Notes: a model not told the origin generated them from the letters alone. 9,328 bases of DNA from PALSA-505 sp035308365 (GCA_035308365.1 DATGGU010000111.1:1-9328); one strand, 5' to 3'. Counted from the first letter of the stretch, positions 1 through 7,063 are shown. A program made the numbers and translations.

Positions 1-1296
1 ACCCGGCTGGAGGAGACCTCGTTGTCCGTGGACGGCGATGAGGTGTGCGCGTCCACCTCGACAGGTGACCTGGAGCCCTATTCCGCGGAGTACGAGGGCT
101 ACATGGGCAACTGGGGCAACACGCTGGACCGCTGGTACCACCGGGCGGCGGTCGTGGTATGGCCCTGTGATCAGGCCTTCGCAAACCGCGCCGAAACCTC
201 CCCCGCCTGGGCTCTGGATCAGCTCATCGCAATGGCCTCAGCGGGCGACGTCTCAGGCGCGCGTGCCGCCGCCACGACGCTCGCGCCATTCTGGGACGGT
301 GCCCTGCGCCCCCGGACAGCGGAGGTCAGCGGCAAGGCCGCCGGGCTCCTCGCCAAGGCGCTGCAGGCGGCGGATGCCATGGCGGACCCAGAACCCGCGG
401 CGATGCTGCTGCGCCCGTTCCGTATTGAGAACCTGACTGACCGATACGTGGACTCGTTCAGGAAGATCGTCGGTAGGTACGGTCAGCAGTGGACGGCGGA
501 ATTGCTGCGGACGTGGTTCGGCGGGGACCGGCCAGCATGGGTGTACGGCGGCGGGCAGAACCGGTCACAGTGGGTGGCAGACTGGCTGCCCGGCCTGTGC
601 GCAGGGCTGCACGCCACCGGCAGCGCTGGCACCGCCGCCGCGCAGCGGCTCCTTGATCTGACGTGGGCGTGGCTCGGTGAGGACATCAGCACAGGGCTCG
701 CGGCGCCGGCGCCTAGCTACCGCGACACAAAACTCGGCGACCTGGGTAAACCGCTCGCCTCAGTACTGATCGGCGCCGCCTCAGCAGGGGCAGCGAGCAC
801 GCGGGACACCGTTTGCGGTTATGTCCGGAAACAGGACAGCGCAATCACCGCGCTGGAGATGTCGGCGCTGCGCGCCGCGGCAGGACTGTCCCGCGACCGC
901 GCACGCGGTAACGCTGGGTTCGGTGACCTGGCCACCGACTGCATGGCACGGCTTCGCGCCCGGCTCGCCCGTCCGCGACGCGTGCCCGGCGACTGGTCGA
1001 TTGAACTGCCCACGGGCGGCTGCGCATGCGGCCTGTGCGACACCCTGCGAATGTTCCTGAAAGACACGAGCCGGCGCACCTTCGAGTGGCCGCTCGCCAA
1101 GCAGCACAGACAGCACGTCCACTCCCGGATCGATGCCGCCGAACTGCCTGTCACCCACGTGACCCGGCGACAGGGCAGGCCCTACACGCTCATCCTGACC
1201 AAGACCGAGGCGGTGTTCACCCGCGAACAGGAGAGGCGGGTCACAGACGAAACGGATCTGGAGTGGCTCGCGGCACAGTGGGATCCCGCCACTTGA
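1..1296 (+). CDS. C-terminal part of a large hypothetical protein, probably 2OG-Fe(II)-oxygenase-like (5' end outside window)
   Basis: The reading frame is open from base 1 to the TGA at 1294-1296, so the gene most likely starts outside the window. A TTG at 22 has a good GGAGGAG at 9-15 and could be an alternative start giving 424 aa, but those bases also encode plausible protein. Near the visible N-terminus is a Gly/Asn-Trp-Tyr-His block (YMGNWGN then DRWYHRAAVVVWP, about residues 27-47 from the TTG). A long Ala-rich, probably helical middle follows. Near the C-terminus is a Cys cluster (C334, C336, C339 from the TTG), followed by a basic stretch and a YTLILTKTEAVF segment. From memory these blocks resemble the C-terminal region of long bacterial and fungal proteins whose N-terminus is a prolyl-4-hydroxylase-type 2OG-Fe(II) dioxygenase domain. 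No catalytic HxD...H motif is visible here, so the function is inferred only. The gene converges on the MFS gene at 1417-2688. Confidence 0.6.
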   Translation, partial: TRLEETSLSVDGDEVCASTSTGDLEPYSAEYEGYMGNWGNTLDRWYHRAAVVVWPCDQAFANRAETSPAWALDQLIAMASAGDVSGARAAATTLAPFWDGALRPRTAEVSGKAAGLLAKALQAADAMADPEPAAMLLRPFRIENLTDRYVDSFRKIVGRYGQQWTAELLRTWFGGDRPAWVYGGGQNRSQWVADWLPGLCAGLHATGSAGTAAAQRLLDLTWAWLGEDISTGLAAPAPSYRDTKLGDLGKPLASVLIGAASAGAASTRDTVCGYVRKQDSAITALEMSALRAAAGLSRDRARGNAGFGDLATDCMARLRARLARPRRVPGDWSIELPTGGCACGLCDTLRMFLKDTSRRTFEWPLAKQHRQHVHSRIDAAELPVTHVTRRQGRPYTLILTKTEAVFTREQERRVTDETDLEWLAAQWDPAT

Positions 1297-1334
1297 TCGA
1301 TCTTCCACCAACAGATACGAAATCGAAGTGATAT

Positions 1335-1365
1335 CGGCTGCAAGTGCCGCGATTGCCTGCAGCCG
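1335..1365. terminator. Inverted repeat between convergent genes, possible bidirectional terminator
   Basis: CGGCTGCA (1335-1342) and TGCAGCCG (1358-1365) form a perfect 8-bp stem around a 15-base loop. It sits in the 120-base gap between the stop of the plus-strand gene (1296) and the stop of the minus-strand MFS gene (1417), where both transcripts should end. There is no T-run on either side, so it is not a classic intrinsic terminator; actinobacterial terminators often lack one. The rest of the gap shows nothing else convincing. Confidence 0.4.
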
Positions 1366-1416
1366 GGGGTCCTGCTGTTGATGGCTATGACGCGATACGC
1401 GCGCGGTGGGCTGGCA

Positions 1417-2688
1417 TCAGTCCGCCCGGGCGAGCTTACGGGACTGCTGGGCCGGTGTTGGCTGGCGCGTAATGTTCCACCGGCCTGGGCCCCTTCCGGC
1501 GGTCCAGATGATGGCGGTGACGGCGGCGAGGATGACGGTCGCCGCGCCGGAGGCGGTGAGGGTCCAGCCCGCGCCGAGGGCCGCGACGATCGGGCCTCCG
1601 GCTGCGGTGCCGAGCGGAGAGGCAAGCATGACGATGGCGCTGCGGGCGGCCAGTATCGCGGGCAGGGCGGCGCTGGTGGCCGAGGACTGGAGCAGGGTGT
1701 AGGTCAACGGGATGAACGGGCCGTAGATCAGCCCGCCCAGGGCGAAGCAGGCCAAGGTCACAGGGGCCGGGGCGAGGGCGAACGGCAGCAGGCACGCGCC
1801 CCAGCCGACGACGATCAGGAGGGTGACCCGCCGGAGGTTGCGGTTGCGCAGCGTTCCGGTAACCAGCGCCGCAGCCAGCGCGCCGGCGCCGAAAGACGCC
1901 CAGTACGCACCGAGAAGCCCGGCGGGGGCGTGCAGGTCGCGTGCGACGTAGACCGGCAGTGCGTCCTCGACCGGGCCATAGAGGAAGAAGAACAGCCAGG
2001 TCAGGCTGATCAGGCTCATCAGGCCGAGCCGCCGTAGCTGCGAGAAGCCGGATTCTGCGACGCCGCGGCCGGCCGGCTCGTCCGCGCCCGCAGCGGCCAG
2101 GCGGGTCCGCCAGGCTTGGATACCCAGGAACGCGAACGAAGCCGCGTCGAGGCCGAGCAGCGACCCGATGCCCAGCGGCGCCGCGAGCACCCCGGCCAGC
2201 GCCGGGCCCGCGATCACCGCCAGCGACGTCTGCGCGCTGTAGAGGGAATTGGCGGCGAGCCGGCCCCGTGGGCCGCCCAGCTGGGACAGCAGGGTGTACT
2301 CGCCGGCGTTACCCCAGGCCGACAGGGCCGACGAACCAGCCAGCAGCGCCACGTAGGCGTACGGCGCCAGGGCGCCGACCGCCCACACCAGCGCGATCAC
2401 GCCTAGGCACCCGGCCCGCAGCCAGGCGCTGGCGAGCACCAGGGCCCGCGCCGGCCGGTGGCGCAGGAGACGGCTCAGCGCCAGCGCACCCACGGCACCG
2501 GGCAGGCTGTAGCAGGCCACCGCCAGGCCCACGAAGATCCCGGTGTTCCCGGCCGGGGCGATCAGCACCGCAAGCCAGGCAACGCTCACCATGCTCATCC
2601 CATCGCCCAGGGCCGACACACCCAGCCCGGACAGCAGCCGGCGGGCCCGCGCATCCCTGAGCAGGTCCCGGTACGCGGCGGGGATCAT
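1417..2688 (-). CDS. MFS transporter (MFS_3/EntS-like efflux protein)
   Basis: The 423-aa protein is almost wholly hydrophobic, with about 12 predicted membrane helices, the usual size for a major facilitator. The N-terminus has a short basic cytoplasmic stretch (RDLLRDARARRLL), then GLGVSALGDGMSM at residues 21-33, typical of helix 1 in the MFS_3 group. After helix 4 comes GRLAANSLYSAQTSLAVIAGPALAG (about 142-166), which matches the 'RANALNS...GPALAG' region of this group. The central loop near residue 200 is short and charged, and the C-terminal tail is basic. Family knowledge suggests proton-driven export of a small molecule; the substrate is unknown. The ATG at 2688 is fixed by AAGGAGG at 2696-2702, seven bases upstream. 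It lies 60 bases after the DUF1801 gene and is probably co-transcribed with it. It ends facing the plus-strand gene across a hairpin. Confidence 0.88.
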   Translation of the reverse strand: MIPAAYRDLLRDARARRLLSGLGVSALGDGMSMVSVAWLAVLIAPAGNTGIFVGLAVACYSLPGAVGALALSRLLRHRPARALVLASAWLRAGCLGVIALVWAVGALAPYAYVALLAGSSALSAWGNAGEYTLLSQLGGPRGRLAANSLYSAQTSLAVIAGPALAGVLAAPLGIGSLLGLDAASFAFLGIQAWRTRLAAAGADEPAGRGVAESGFSQLRRLGLMSLISLTWLFFFLYGPVEDALPVYVARDLHAPAGLLGAYWASFGAGALAAALVTGTLRNRNLRRVTLLIVVGWGACLLPFALAPAPVTLACFALGGLIYGPFIPLTYTLLQSSATSAALPAILAARSAIVMLASPLGTAAGGPIVAALGAGWTLTASGAATVILAAVTAIIWTAGRGPGRWNITRQPTPAQQSRKLARAD

Positions 2689-2695
2689 GGATGTC

Positions 2696-2702
2696 CCTCC
2701 TT
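2696..2702 (-). promoter_or_regulatory. Ribosome binding site of the MFS gene
   Basis: AAGGAGG read on the minus strand, with 7 bases before the ATG at 2688. It is a full consensus Shine-Dalgarno, the best in the window, and fixes the start of this transporter. Confidence 0.8.
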
Positions 2703-2716
2703 CGAGGAGTGCGGCA

Positions 2717-2734
2717 CGGCCGGCCAGCCGGCCG
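2717..2734. repeat. Inverted repeat with 8-bp arms between the DUF1801 and MFS genes
   Basis: CGGCCGGC (2717-2724) and GCCGGCCG (2727-2734) are perfectly complementary arms separated by CA. The element lies in the 60-base gap, 14 bases after the DUF1801 stop (2749) and 14 bases before the MFS Shine-Dalgarno. With a two-base gap the innermost pair must open to form a loop. It could be a weak attenuator, an mRNA-processing stem or an operator. It is made only of G and C apart from the spacer, so chance is a fair alternative. Confidence 0.35.
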
Positions 2735-2748
2735 CGGCAGCTGGAAGC

Positions 2749-3219
2749 TCAGCTCACCGCTTTCTTCACGAGCGCGCCGATCCGTGCCTCGTCGGCGGCG
2801 GTCAGTTCGGTCAGCGCGAAGCTGGTCGGCCACATGGTGCCGTCATCGAGGTTCGCCTTGTCGCTGAAGCCGAGCGTGGCGTACCTCGTCTTGAACTTCT
2901 GCGCGCTCTGGAAGAAGCAGACGACGTCGCCGCCCTTGGCATAGGCGGGCATCCCGTACCAGGTTCTCGGCGACAGGCCTGGCGCGGTGGCTTTGATGAG
3001 GGCATGGAGCCGCTCAGCCCGGACGCGGTCCGCTTCTGGCATCTCAGCGATCTTCGCCAGCACGTCGCGTTCCCCGTCCGCCTTGCCCGCGCGCGGACTG
3101 CGGCGCGCGGCCTTCAGCTCCTGGGCGCGGTCCTTTATCGCCGCCCGCTCCTCGTCGGTGAATCCTCCGGACTTCTTGCCGGCCGGGCTGGTGGCGGCAG
3201 AGTTCTGTGTGTCTTTCAT
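2749..3219 (-). CDS. DUF1801 domain protein (YdhG/frataxin-like fold)
   Basis: The 156-aa protein has two parts. Residues 1-55 are polar and rich in Lys, Arg, Glu and Ala (GKKSGG, then FTDEERAAIKDRAQELKAARR), probably a helical or disordered extension. Residues about 56-156 are the DUF1801 domain: RLHALIKATAPGL, then the diagnostic TWYGMPAYAK (86-95), VVCFFQSAQKFKTRYATLGF (99-118) and a C-terminal helix ending in KKAVS. Family members include Bacillus YdhG (Fra), proposed to deliver iron; most DUF1801 proteins have no proven function. I chose the ATG at 3219 because AAAGGAAA lies six bases upstream; a GTG 60 bases further up lacks such a site. The gene is 114 bases downstream of the AhpD-like gene and 60 bases upstream of the MFS gene, all on the same strand. 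Confidence 0.85.
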   Translation of the reverse strand: MKDTQNSAATSPAGKKSGGFTDEERAAIKDRAQELKAARRSPRAGKADGERDVLAKIAEMPEADRVRAERLHALIKATAPGLSPRTWYGMPAYAKGGDVVCFFQSAQKFKTRYATLGFSDKANLDDGTMWPTSFALTELTAADEARIGALVKKAVS

Positions 3220-3225
3220 TGCGAG

Positions 3226-3233
3226 TTTCCTTT
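3226..3233 (-). promoter_or_regulatory. Ribosome binding site deciding the DUF1801 start
   Basis: Minus-strand AAAGGAAA, six bases before the ATG at 3219. It favours this start over the in-frame GTG at 3279, which would add 20 residues (beginning MPERERQ) unlike the family. Confidence 0.6.
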
Positions 3234-3333
3234 CGTTTCCTCTGTGGTTGCCGGGCGCTTGCCGCTCCCGTTCAGGCACGGGCCGCCGGGCTCTGGGCCA
3301 GCAGCGGCCGGCGCCGTTCCCTGTGCCGGATGT

Positions 3334-3786
3334 CTATCCCCAGGCCCCCGCGACCTGCCGGGTGGTCACGTTGAGCCGGTTGAACAGGTTGGTCACCGCG
3401 ATCATAAGAACGATCGCAGCGAGCTGCTTTTCGTCGTAGCACGCGGCGGCGGCCGCCCAGACCTCGTCTGGGACCGGATCCGGGCGGTCGGCCAGCCGGG
3501 TGGCCGCCTCGGCCAGCGCCAGCGCGGCCCGTTCGGCATCGGTGAAATACGGCACCTCCCGCCATGCCACCACCGCAGCCAGCCGCTCATCGGTCTCCCC
3601 CGCCTTCCGGGCGCTCTTGGCGCCGGAGTCGACGCAGGCGCTGCACCCGTTGACCTGGCTGGCGCGCAGGTGCACCAGCTCCAGCGTGACCGGATCCACG
3701 CCCCCGGCGTACACCGCCTTGAACAGCGCCTGGAACGGCTCCATAGCACCCAGCACCAGCGCCGGGTTCTTCATCCGTGCCTGCAT
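3334..3786 (-). CDS. Carboxymuconolactone decarboxylase / AhpD-like family protein
   Basis: The 150-aa protein matches the CMD/AhpD family along its length: a helical N-terminus, LELVHLRASQVNGCSACVD (35-53) carrying the CxxC pair C48 and C51, then VVAWREVPYFTDAERAALALAEAATRL, and a C-terminal helix with TNLFNRLNVTTRQ. In AhpD the catalytic relay is Glu, two Cys, and a His four residues after the second Cys. Here the Glu (E36) and both Cys are kept, but the His position is Gly55 (CVDSG, not CVDMH). Family members include peroxide-detoxifying disulphide reductases and decarboxylases; substrate and redox partner are unknown. The start at 3786 is set by GGAGGAA at 3792-3798; an upstream in-frame ATG at 3861 has none. 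It lies 173 bases after the LAL regulator gene, with a large dyad in that leader. Confidence 0.88.
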   Translation of the reverse strand: MQARMKNPALVLGAMEPFQALFKAVYAGGVDPVTLELVHLRASQVNGCSACVDSGAKSARKAGETDERLAAVVAWREVPYFTDAERAALALAEAATRLADRPDPVPDEVWAAAAACYDEKQLAAIVLMIAVTNLFNRLNVTTRQVAGAWG

Positions 3787-3791
3787 GATCG

Positions 3792-3798
3792 TTCCTCC
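3792..3798 (-). promoter_or_regulatory. Ribosome binding site deciding the AhpD-like start
   Basis: Minus-strand GGAGGAA, five bases before the ATG at 3786. This supports starting with MQARMKNP rather than 25 residues earlier, where the extra residues would run through the dyad at 3831-3857. Confidence 0.7.
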
Positions 3799-3830
3799 AG
3801 AACTCGGTGGGCAGGACCCAGTGATGCGGT

Positions 3831-3857
3831 TGATCGCCAGGCGCTGCCTGGCCATCA
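3831..3857. promoter_or_regulatory. 27-bp dyad in the leader of the AhpD-like gene, candidate operator
   Basis: The arms TGATCGCCAGGC (3831-3842) and GCCTGGCCATCA (3846-3857) flank a three-base centre (GCT) and pair at 11 of 12 positions, with one internal C/C mismatch. The inner seven pairs are perfect. It lies 44 bases upstream of the AhpD-like ATG, in a 173-base gap between same-strand genes, where a promoter would be expected. No T-run follows on the minus strand, so an operator for a dimeric repressor or activator fits better than a terminator for the upstream LuxR gene. Which protein binds is unknown. No clear -10/-35 pair could be assigned in the rest of the gap. Confidence 0.45.
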
Positions 3858-3959
3858 CCATCGAGGCTGCCGCTGAGACGGCCGGCCCGCATCGGGCGCA
3901 GGCCTTATTTCCGGGAAGCCGCGACCTTGGGCGGCTAGGGAATTCTTAGGACCGGGCCG

Positions 3960-6911
3960 TCAGGCACCGTCGGTGAGCCCAGCCCGATGGGCGATGGCCG
4001 CCGCCTCCGTGCGGCTGGTGGCATGGAGCTTGGCCAGGATGCTCGACACATGCACGCTGACCGTCTTGGCCGAGATGAACAGCTCGGCCGCGATGTCGCG
4101 GTTGCTGCGCCCCGCGGCGAGCAGGCGCAGCACCTCGGCCTCGCGCGCGGTCAGCCCAGCGATCCCGGGAGGCTGCCCGCTGGCCGGCCCGGATGGCAGG
4201 CCGAGCCGGGCCCGCCTGGCCAGCGATCCGATCTGCTCGCGCAGCGGGCCGGCGCCGAGCTTGTCCGCCAGCGCCGCGGCGCGGGCCAGCCGCTTGGCCG
4301 CATCGTCCCGGTCGCCACGGTCCATCGCGGCCTCAGCGGCGTGCAGCAGGGCGCGGGCCAGGTCGTAAGGCTGACCGAGGTGCTCCCACGCCTGGGCGGC
4401 CGCGTCCCAGGCCGGCCGGGGATCGGGATCGGTGCCGGCCACGGCCGCTGCGCCACCCGCCCGGGCGGCCTCGGCGGCGAAGGTCAGCCGGTGCGCCTGC
4501 TGGAGCGCCCCGGTGGCAGCCATCTCACCCGCCAGGCCGCGCAGCCGGTCCAGCAGGCGGCGGGCTTGGCCGGCCAGGTCTTGGTCGCGGGCGGCCACCG
4601 CGCAGGCGCGGGCACCCGCCGCGAGCAGTGGCCAGGTGTACCGGGGGCTGTCCAGCACGGCGAACCGGTCGAGCGCCTGCCCGGCGACCGCCAGCGCATC
4701 CCCTGGGCTGCCCTGCGCCAGGTGCAGCTCGGTCTCGAGCGTGGCCAGCGGCAGATGATAGCGGGCCCGGTACCGGTATCTAGCCAGTGCGCCGCCGCTG
4801 GCCGCGGCCGATGCTGCCGCGCCGGGCAGATCACCGCGGCACAGGGCCACCTCAGCGGCCAGCCGCAACAGCTCACCTCGCGTGCCCGGTGCTGGGAACA
4901 GCTGCAGGGCATACTCGATCACCTCGGCCGCCTCGTCCCAGCGGCCCAGGGACACCAGCGATTCGGCCAGGTTGCCAGCAAGCCAGGGGCCGTTGCGGCG
5001 GGCCAGCCCGTACTCCTGCGCGTCGGCGATCCCCTGCCGGGCCACCCGCACGGCGCGCTCATGCTCCCCCGCGCCCTCCAGGAAGTGCGACTCGTTGTTG
5101 ACGGCCTCCAGCAGCGCATCATAAGCATGCGCCTTCCCGGCAAGGGTGCGCGCCTGCTCAAGTAGTTCCAGCGGCAAGGCGCCGTAGTCGGCATGCAGGT
5201 CTGTCAGCGCGATCAGCGCATACGCTTCGGCTTCGGCATCACCAGAGCGCCGGGACAGTTGCAGCGCCTCCTCAACCGCAGCGCGTGTCTCGGGTCGCCC
5301 GGAGGTGCCCAGCCACGTCGCCAGCCAGCTGAGCACCTGAGCACGCATTGCGGCGCCGGGGGCGTCCGCCGGCCCCAGCCGCAGCACCTCGCGCAGGTCA
5401 TCGATTCCCTCGGCATCGCCAAGGTTCCATCTCATCTCGGCCCGGGCCTTGAGCAGCAGGGCGGCCCGCGCGGGCTCCCCGGCAGGATCGATCTGTTTCA
5501 GCGCGGCACTGGCAAACCCGATGCCGCGTTCATCCTCGCCCGCGGCCAGCGCGGCGGCCACCGCGGACTCCAGCACGCTCAGGTGGCTGGTGCCGATGCA
5601 CTGCGCGGCATCGGGCAGCGCGGGCCACAGCTCGGCGACCCTGGCCAGCAGGTCCAGCTTCTCGGCATGCGCCAGCGACCGCCCGGCGGCGTCCGCGGCC
5701 TGCCACGCGCTGGCCAGCGCACGGGGGAAGTCGTGCGCCGCATACCAGTGGTGTGCCTGCTCGATCACCGCGCGGCCCGGCGGGACCAGCGACGGATCCG
5801 CGGCCAGCACCTCAGCCAGCCGGGCATGCCACCGGGACTTCTCGCCCGGCAGCACCTGCCCCAGCACCGCCTCCCGGATCAGCGCGTGCCGGAACGCGTA
5901 CCCATCCGCATCCGGGACCAGCACATTCGCCGACACTGCCAGCCGCACGGCGCCCAGCAGCTCCCAGTCGCCAAGCCTGGTGGCTGCGGCCAGCAAGCCA
6001 TGCCCGCACCGCTGGCCGGCCACCGCCAGCGCCTCCAGTACCCGCTGCGTCTCGCCAGGCAGGCGCTCCACGTCGGCCAGCACCAGGTCGCGCAGCGACT
6101 CCGGCAATCCGGCGCCCGCTCCGTCGCCGCTGCCCAGCAGCGCTTCCAGGAACAACGGGTTGCCCTCGCTGCGGGCGAACACCCGCTCGGCCAGTTCCGG
6201 TTCCGGCTCACGGCCCAGCAGGCCGGCCATCAGCTCACGCCCCTCACGGCGGGTCAGCCTGCGCAGGTCCAGCCGTGTCACCCAGGCCAGCCGGTCCAGC
6301 TCGGCCAGTACTGGCCGAAGCGGGTGCCCCCGGCGCAGCTCATCGGAGCGGAACGTGACCACGATCAGCACGCCGTGCAGGCCATGCTGGTTTCCGACCA
6401 GGAAAGCCAGCAGATCCCGGGTGGACCGGTCGGACCAGTGCGCATCCTCGATGACCAGGACCACTGTGCCGTCCCCGGCCAGCCGCTCCAGCAAGGCGAG
6501 TATCTGCTCGAACATTCTCGCCCGCGCCTCGCCCGGATCCCCCCCGGTGCACGGCTCACCCAGCTCGGGCAGCAGCCGGGCCAGTTCCCGCGCGCCCTGC
6601 CCCGGCAGCAGGGCGGCCAGCCCGTCGGCACCCAGGTCGCGAACCAGATCCCGCAACACCCCAGTGAACGGCGCGAACGGCAGGCCATCCGCGCTCAGAT
6701 CCAGGCAAAGCCCGGACAGCACCCGCACCGCACCGGCGGCTCGCGCCCGCGCCCCGAATTCCTCTGCCAGCCGCGACTTGCCCAGCCCGGCCTCACCGCC
6801 GATAAGCACGGTCGCCGGCTGGCCCTGCCTGACCCGCTCCCAGGCGGCATCCAGCGCGGCCAGTTCTTCCACCCGGCCCACCAGCACCGGTGCTCCCAGG
6901 CTCTGACCCAC
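3960..6911 (-). CDS. LAL-type LuxR family transcriptional regulator with AAA ATPase domain
   Basis: The 983-aa protein has the full architecture of large ATP-binding LuxR (LAL/MalT-like) regulators. An N-terminal AAA/STAND ATPase begins at PVLVGRVEEL, with Walker A GGEAGLGKS (38-46) and Walker B VVLVIEDAHWSD (150-161). A long Ala- and Leu-rich helical region of TPR-like character occupies roughly residues 350-900. A LuxR helix-turn-helix closes the protein (about 916-983: LTAREAEVLRLLAAG, SNRDIAAELFISAKTVSVHVSSI). Members bind ATP and usually an effector, then activate transcription, often in antibiotic clusters or sugar catabolism. The start is a GTG at 6911; an in-frame TAG two codons upstream excludes a longer form. 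No good Shine-Dalgarno is present (only GGGGA 13 bases away). It begins 8 bases after the stop of a NUDIX remnant, so translational coupling is possible. Confidence 0.93.
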   Translation of the reverse strand: MGQSLGAPVLVGRVEELAALDAAWERVRQGQPATVLIGGEAGLGKSRLAEEFGARARAAGAVRVLSGLCLDLSADGLPFAPFTGVLRDLVRDLGADGLAALLPGQGARELARLLPELGEPCTGGDPGEARARMFEQILALLERLAGDGTVVLVIEDAHWSDRSTRDLLAFLVGNQHGLHGVLIVVTFRSDELRRGHPLRPVLAELDRLAWVTRLDLRRLTRREGRELMAGLLGREPEPELAERVFARSEGNPLFLEALLGSGDGAGAGLPESLRDLVLADVERLPGETQRVLEALAVAGQRCGHGLLAAATRLGDWELLGAVRLAVSANVLVPDADGYAFRHALIREAVLGQVLPGEKSRWHARLAEVLAADPSLVPPGRAVIEQAHHWYAAHDFPRALASAWQAADAAGRSLAHAEKLDLLARVAELWPALPDAAQCIGTSHLSVLESAVAAALAAGEDERGIGFASAALKQIDPAGEPARAALLLKARAEMRWNLGDAEGIDDLREVLRLGPADAPGAAMRAQVLSWLATWLGTSGRPETRAAVEEALQLSRRSGDAEAEAYALIALTDLHADYGALPLELLEQARTLAGKAHAYDALLEAVNNESHFLEGAGEHERAVRVARQGIADAQEYGLARRNGPWLAGNLAESLVSLGRWDEAAEVIEYALQLFPAPGTRGELLRLAAEVALCRGDLPGAAASAAASGGALARYRYRARYHLPLATLETELHLAQGSPGDALAVAGQALDRFAVLDSPRYTWPLLAAGARACAVAARDQDLAGQARRLLDRLRGLAGEMAATGALQQAHRLTFAAEAARAGGAAAVAGTDPDPRPAWDAAAQAWEHLGQPYDLARALLHAAEAAMDRGDRDDAAKRLARAAALADKLGAGPLREQIGSLARRARLGLPSGPASGQPPGIAGLTAREAEVLRLLAAGRSNRDIAAELFISAKTVSVHVSSILAKLHATSRTEAAAIAHRAGLTDGA

Positions 6912-6919
6912 GGACTACA

Positions 6920-7063
6920 TCATGTCCCCGCACCAGACCAGACGCCAACGCCGCCGGAAAACCGGTCTGCCTTCTCCTGAGAGGTGTGCAGCAACAGGTA
7001 CTGCGGCTCGGCGCCCGCCCGGGTGAAGACCCACATTTCAAAGGCGTTGGTGAGGAGTTTCAT
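6920..7063 (-). pseudogene. NUDIX hydrolase N-terminal remnant (47 codons)
   Basis: On the minus strand an ATG at 7063, with GGAG five bases upstream (7069-7072), opens a 47-codon frame ending in TGA at 6922-6920. It starts MKLLTNAFEMWVFTR and continues QYLLLHTSQEKADRF. From memory this matches the first strands of one actinobacterial NUDIX hydrolase group (pattern '...FEMWVF...YLLLHTSQEKADRFF.GG.FW...'). After Trp42 the likeness stops; the rest of a NUDIX protein (roughly 100 residues, including the GX5EX7REUXEEXGU catalytic box) is absent, because the LuxR regulator gene begins 8 bases after the stop. Residues 36-42 (SGGVGVW) already look degenerate. It is best read as a truncated gene, with the break near 6920-6940. 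It could still be translated as a short peptide, since its start signals are intact. Confidence 0.6.

Noticed and set aside
1391..1401. CGCG-ATA-CGCG inverted repeat near the end of the MFS gene
   Set aside because: Four-base arms of CG repeats are common by chance at this base composition; the 1335-1365 stem explains the gap better.
3267..3282. Small hairpin CCCGT/ACGGG in the leader of the DUF1801 gene
   Set aside because: Only five pairs in a very GC-rich region; not separable from chance.
3787..3861. N-terminal extension of the AhpD-like protein by 25 residues
   Set aside because: The upstream start has no ribosome site, the extra residues are unlike the family, and they would be read through the dyad; GGAGGAA before 3786 gives a better start.
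2458..3876. Plus-strand open frame of 472 codons across three genes
   Set aside because: It runs antisense through the MFS, DUF1801 and AhpD-like genes, all of which have recognisable families and ribosome sites; the predicted product shows no domain.
5193..6980. Long plus-strand open frame (595 codons) opposite the LuxR regulator gene
   Set aside because: It is antisense to a gene with clear ATPase and helix-turn-helix motifs; its product is Gln-, Arg- and Pro-rich low-complexity sequence without domains, as expected from the complement of GC-rich codons.
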